55,594 bases of DNA from Polaromonas sp. (GTDB lineage Bacteria; Pseudomonadota; Gammaproteobacteria; Burkholderiales; Burkholderiaceae_C). The stretch spans positions 1-55,594 of the forward strand of contig PNNC01000143.1 in the NCBI GenBank assembly GCA_013824015.1, in the 5' to 3' direction. Shown one piece after another: positions 53,950-55,594 of the stretch (position 1 is the stretch's first letter; every line of letters starts with the position of its first letter). Below the pieces are notes generated by a model. It was not told the origin of the DNA. It saw only the letters and a list, made by a program, of their open reading frames with translations, and did no database searches. The position numbers were made by a program, and so were the translations under genes.

Positions 53950-54024
53950 TTACGCGAGGATCTCTCTACCGCCGGAGGCGCTTGAGAACCAAAAGTAGGC
54001 AAAATAAAATTTCGCGGAGGTCAT
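53950..54024 (-). CDS. Aromatic leader peptide of the aroG attenuator
   Basis: A 24-codon frame, ATG at 54024-54022 to TAA at 53952-53950. After MTSA it encodes KFYFAYFWF, with four Phe, two Tyr and one Trp in nine residues, then a Ser/Gly-rich end (SSASGG...). Such a run directly upstream of an aromatic-biosynthesis gene is the hallmark of a ribosome-sensing leader peptide. The 3' part of the frame (53968-53978) repeats 11 bases of the terminator's 3' arm (53899-53909), so it can form a competing antiterminator with the 5' arm. Translation is not proven. Confidence 0.82.
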   Translation of the reverse strand: MTSAKFYFAYFWFSSASGGREILA

Positions 54025-54030
54025 GGCTGG

Positions 54031-54039
54031 AATGTAGCA
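54031..54039 (-). promoter_or_regulatory. Possible extended -10 promoter of the aroG leader
   Basis: On the minus strand TGCTACATT is a TGn-extended -10 element (TACATT, four of six consensus bases). No good -35 is present. Its spacing would start transcription at or next to the A of the leader ATG, i.e. a leaderless leader-peptide mRNA; no Shine-Dalgarno precedes that ATG. Confidence 0.4.
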
Positions 54040-54125
54040 CAGCCTCTGATGGCATCCGGGAATTGCGGCCGGCAGGTGATGCCGCCGTGGGTCGCACGCC
54101 ACAGAACCGCGCCAGCCAGGTCAGT

Positions 54126-54701
54126 TCAACGGCGTAGCCGCACCCACCAGCTGCGGGCGCGTTCCACCCGGGTGGGATCCAGCGCGTCCGACACGGATTC
54201 CGCAGGCGCCTGATTGCCCAGTTGCTCGTACATGTCGACAAGCAGCATGCCCTCGCCCAGCGTGCGCCAGGCGACCAGCTCGAAATCGTCCAGCGGAATG
54301 TCCTGCGCAGGCCGCGCATTCGGCGCTTCCGGCTGGCCGGTCGGCAGCAGCCACTGGCCGATCAGCACCCGGAAGTTGTTCAGCGCGGCCAGGTAGGCCG
54401 CGTATTCGTAGAGACCGCGCCAGACCGGGCTCAGGCCGATCACCAGCGCCCGGTGTTCGCGCAGGGTGGTCATCAGGTCCATCAGCAGGGGCGCGGCTTC
54501 GGCCGGCGCGGCGGCCAGCTTCAGGCGCGACAGCACCGCCTCGATGCTGACCGACAGGATGCCCATGCCCTCGGCCAGTTGCAGTGACTCCTCGTCGGCC
54601 ATGGCCGAACGCAGGAACTGGCTCAGTTCATCAAAACTATGGATGCTGGGAAGCTGGGTCGAGGCATCAATCACCAGCCGGGAGTTTGGCGCAGCAGCCA
54701 T
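54126..54701 (-). CDS. Conserved hypothetical protein
   Basis: A 191-residue cytoplasmic, largely helical protein starting MAAAPNSRLVIDASTQLPSIHSFDELSQFLRSAMAD. It includes LLMDLMTTLREHRALVIGLSPVWRGLYEYAAYLAALNNFRVLIGQWLLP and LDDFELVAWRTLGEGMLLVDMYEQLGNQ. I recognise no named family. It begins 10 bp after the tldD stop, so they are probably one transcript. The aroG promoter and attenuator follow it. Confidence 0.65.
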   Translation of the reverse strand: MAAAPNSRLVIDASTQLPSIHSFDELSQFLRSAMADEESLQLAEGMGILSVSIEAVLSRLKLAAAPAEAAPLLMDLMTTLREHRALVIGLSPVWRGLYEYAAYLAALNNFRVLIGQWLLPTGQPEAPNARPAQDIPLDDFELVAWRTLGEGMLLVDMYEQLGNQAPAESVSDALDPTRVERARSWWVRLRR

Positions 54702-54711
54702 GCGACGGTCC

Positions 54712-55594
54712 TCAGGCGGTGCCGCCCACCGTCAGGCCGTCGATGCGCAGGGTCGGCTGGCCCACACCCACCGGCACGCTCTGGCCTTCCTTGCCGCAGG
54801 TGCCAACGCCGCTGTCGAGCTGCATGTCGTTGGCGATCATGGTGACGCGGGTCAGCGCATCCGGGCCGTTGCCGACAATCGTCGCGCCCTTGACCGGGTA
54901 CAGAATCTTGCCGTTTTCGACCCAGAAAGCCTCGCTGGCCGAAAACACGAACTTGCCCGAGGTGATGTCGACCTGGCCACCGCCGAAGTTGGTGGCGTAC
55001 AGGCCCTTCTTGATGCTGGCGACAATTTCCTCCGGCGCCTTGTCGCCACCCAGCATGTAGGTGTTGGTCATGCGCGGCATCGGCACATGGGCATAACTTT
55101 CGCGACGGCCGTTGCCGGTAGGCTTGACGCCGGACAGGCGCGCATTGAGCGAGTCCTGGATGTAGCCCTTGAGGATGCCGTCCTCGATCAGCACATTGCG
55201 CTGGCTGGCATTGCCCTCGTCATCGACGTTGAGCGAACCGCGCCGGTCGGCAATCGTGCCGTCGTCGAGCACGGTGACCCCCTTGGCCGCCACGCGTTCG
55301 CCGATGCGTCCGGAAAACGCGCTGGAGCCCTTGCGGTTGAAGTCGCCTTCCAGGCCATGGCCGATCGCCTCGTGCAGCAGGATGCCGGGCCAGCCGGGGC
55401 CGAGCACCACGGTCATCTCGCCGGCCGGCGCCGGACGCGCCTCCAGGTTGGACAGCGCGGCCGTCACCGCGTCGTTGACGTATTCATTGATCTGCGCTTC
55501 GTCGAAATACGCCAGGCCGAAACGCCCGCCGCCGCCGCCCGAGCCCATCTCGCGACGGCTCACGCCGCCGACCTTTTTCTCGGCGATCACGGTG
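54712..55594 (-). CDS. tldD: TldD metalloprotease (5' end outside window)
   Basis: The C-terminal 293 or so residues of TldD, the partner of TldE/PmbA in a peptidase complex that acts on small substrates. The metal site [16 protein letters not shown] is in the centre, with [17 protein letters not shown] and the conserved end [25 protein letters not shown]. The reading frame is open to the window end, so the N-terminal third is missing. The gene continues beyond 55594 on the minus strand. Confidence 0.95.
   Translation of the reverse strand, partial: TVIAEKKVGGVSRREMGSGGGGGRFGLAYFDEAQINEYVNDAVTAALSNLEARPAPAGEMTVVLGPGWPGILLHEAIGHGLEGDFNRKGSSAFSGRIGERVAAKGVTVLDDGTIADRRGSLNVDDEGNASQRNVLIEDGILKGYIQDSLNARLSGVKPTGNGRRESYAHVPMPRMTNTYMLGGDKAPEEIVASIKKGLYATNFGGGQVDITSGKFVFSASEAFWVENGKILYPVKGATIVGNGPDALTRVTMIANDMQLDSGVGTCGKEGQSVPVGVGQPTLRIDGLTVGGTA

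Overview
The window is chromosomal DNA of a GC-rich betaproteobacterium, most likely a member of the Comamonadaceae (Polaromonas/Rhodoferax/Variovorax-like). That placement is inferred from gene order (ffh–ccsA–pilS–pilR–ampD–nrdA–nrdB–histone; accB–accC–prmA–zinc-ribbon–pfkB), from a lysine/alanine-rich H1-like histone, and from dispersed intergenic repeats. No database search was possible. Nearly all of the window is protein-coding. I see no CRISPR array, prophage, insertion sequence or rRNA operon; there is one tRNA gene.

Layout. 1–4.3 kb (minus): mrp, DUF3305, DUF3306 and a polyferredoxin cut by the window edge, probably a formate-dehydrogenase-type accessory operon. 4.4–12.1 kb: metG, a 7TM-DISM membrane protein with a degenerate GGDEF domain, a SulP anion transporter, a BamE-like lipoprotein, a DUF3460 protein and scpA. 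12.4–17.1 kb: a two-partner secretion locus (tpsB, tpsA) followed by an L,D-transpeptidase. 17.2–21.2 kb: a phenylacetate block (paaK, paaI, paaG divergent from a paaF-like gene) with a strong palindromic operator in the divergent gap. 21.4–23.6 kb: tRNA(CAT), a small exported protein and miaB. 23.6–30.7 kb: a GlrK/lipoprotein/GlrR-type two-component operon followed directly by opgG–opgH. 31.4–43 kb: ffh, cytochrome c assembly protein, pilSR, ampD, nrdAB and the histone. 43–49.5 kb (minus): pfkB-type kinase, zinc-ribbon protein, prmA, accCB, tlpA and a conserved hypothetical. 49.7–55.6 kb: mpl, two hypotheticals, aroG, one hypothetical and partial tldD.

The two most interesting signals are regulatory. 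(1) The gap between the GlrR-type regulator and opgG carries two palindromes of the form TGTC-N10-GACA, a perfect IHF consensus and a well-matched sigma-54 -24/-12 promoter, in the order expected of an enhancer-dependent promoter. This suggests that the two-component system controls osmoregulated periplasmic glucan synthesis. (2) Upstream of aroG there is a 24-codon leader peptide containing the run KFYFAYFWF, then an intrinsic terminator whose 5' arm can pair instead with a segment inside the leader reading frame. This is the layout of ribosome-mediated attenuation by aromatic amino acids.

Other points: a 31-bp-spaced pair of NrdR-like boxes upstream of nrdA; two dispersed repeat families, copies of which lie in frame inside metG and prmA, and one of which supplies the stop codon of the pfkB-type gene; and unusual GAFTGA loops in both sigma-54 activators.
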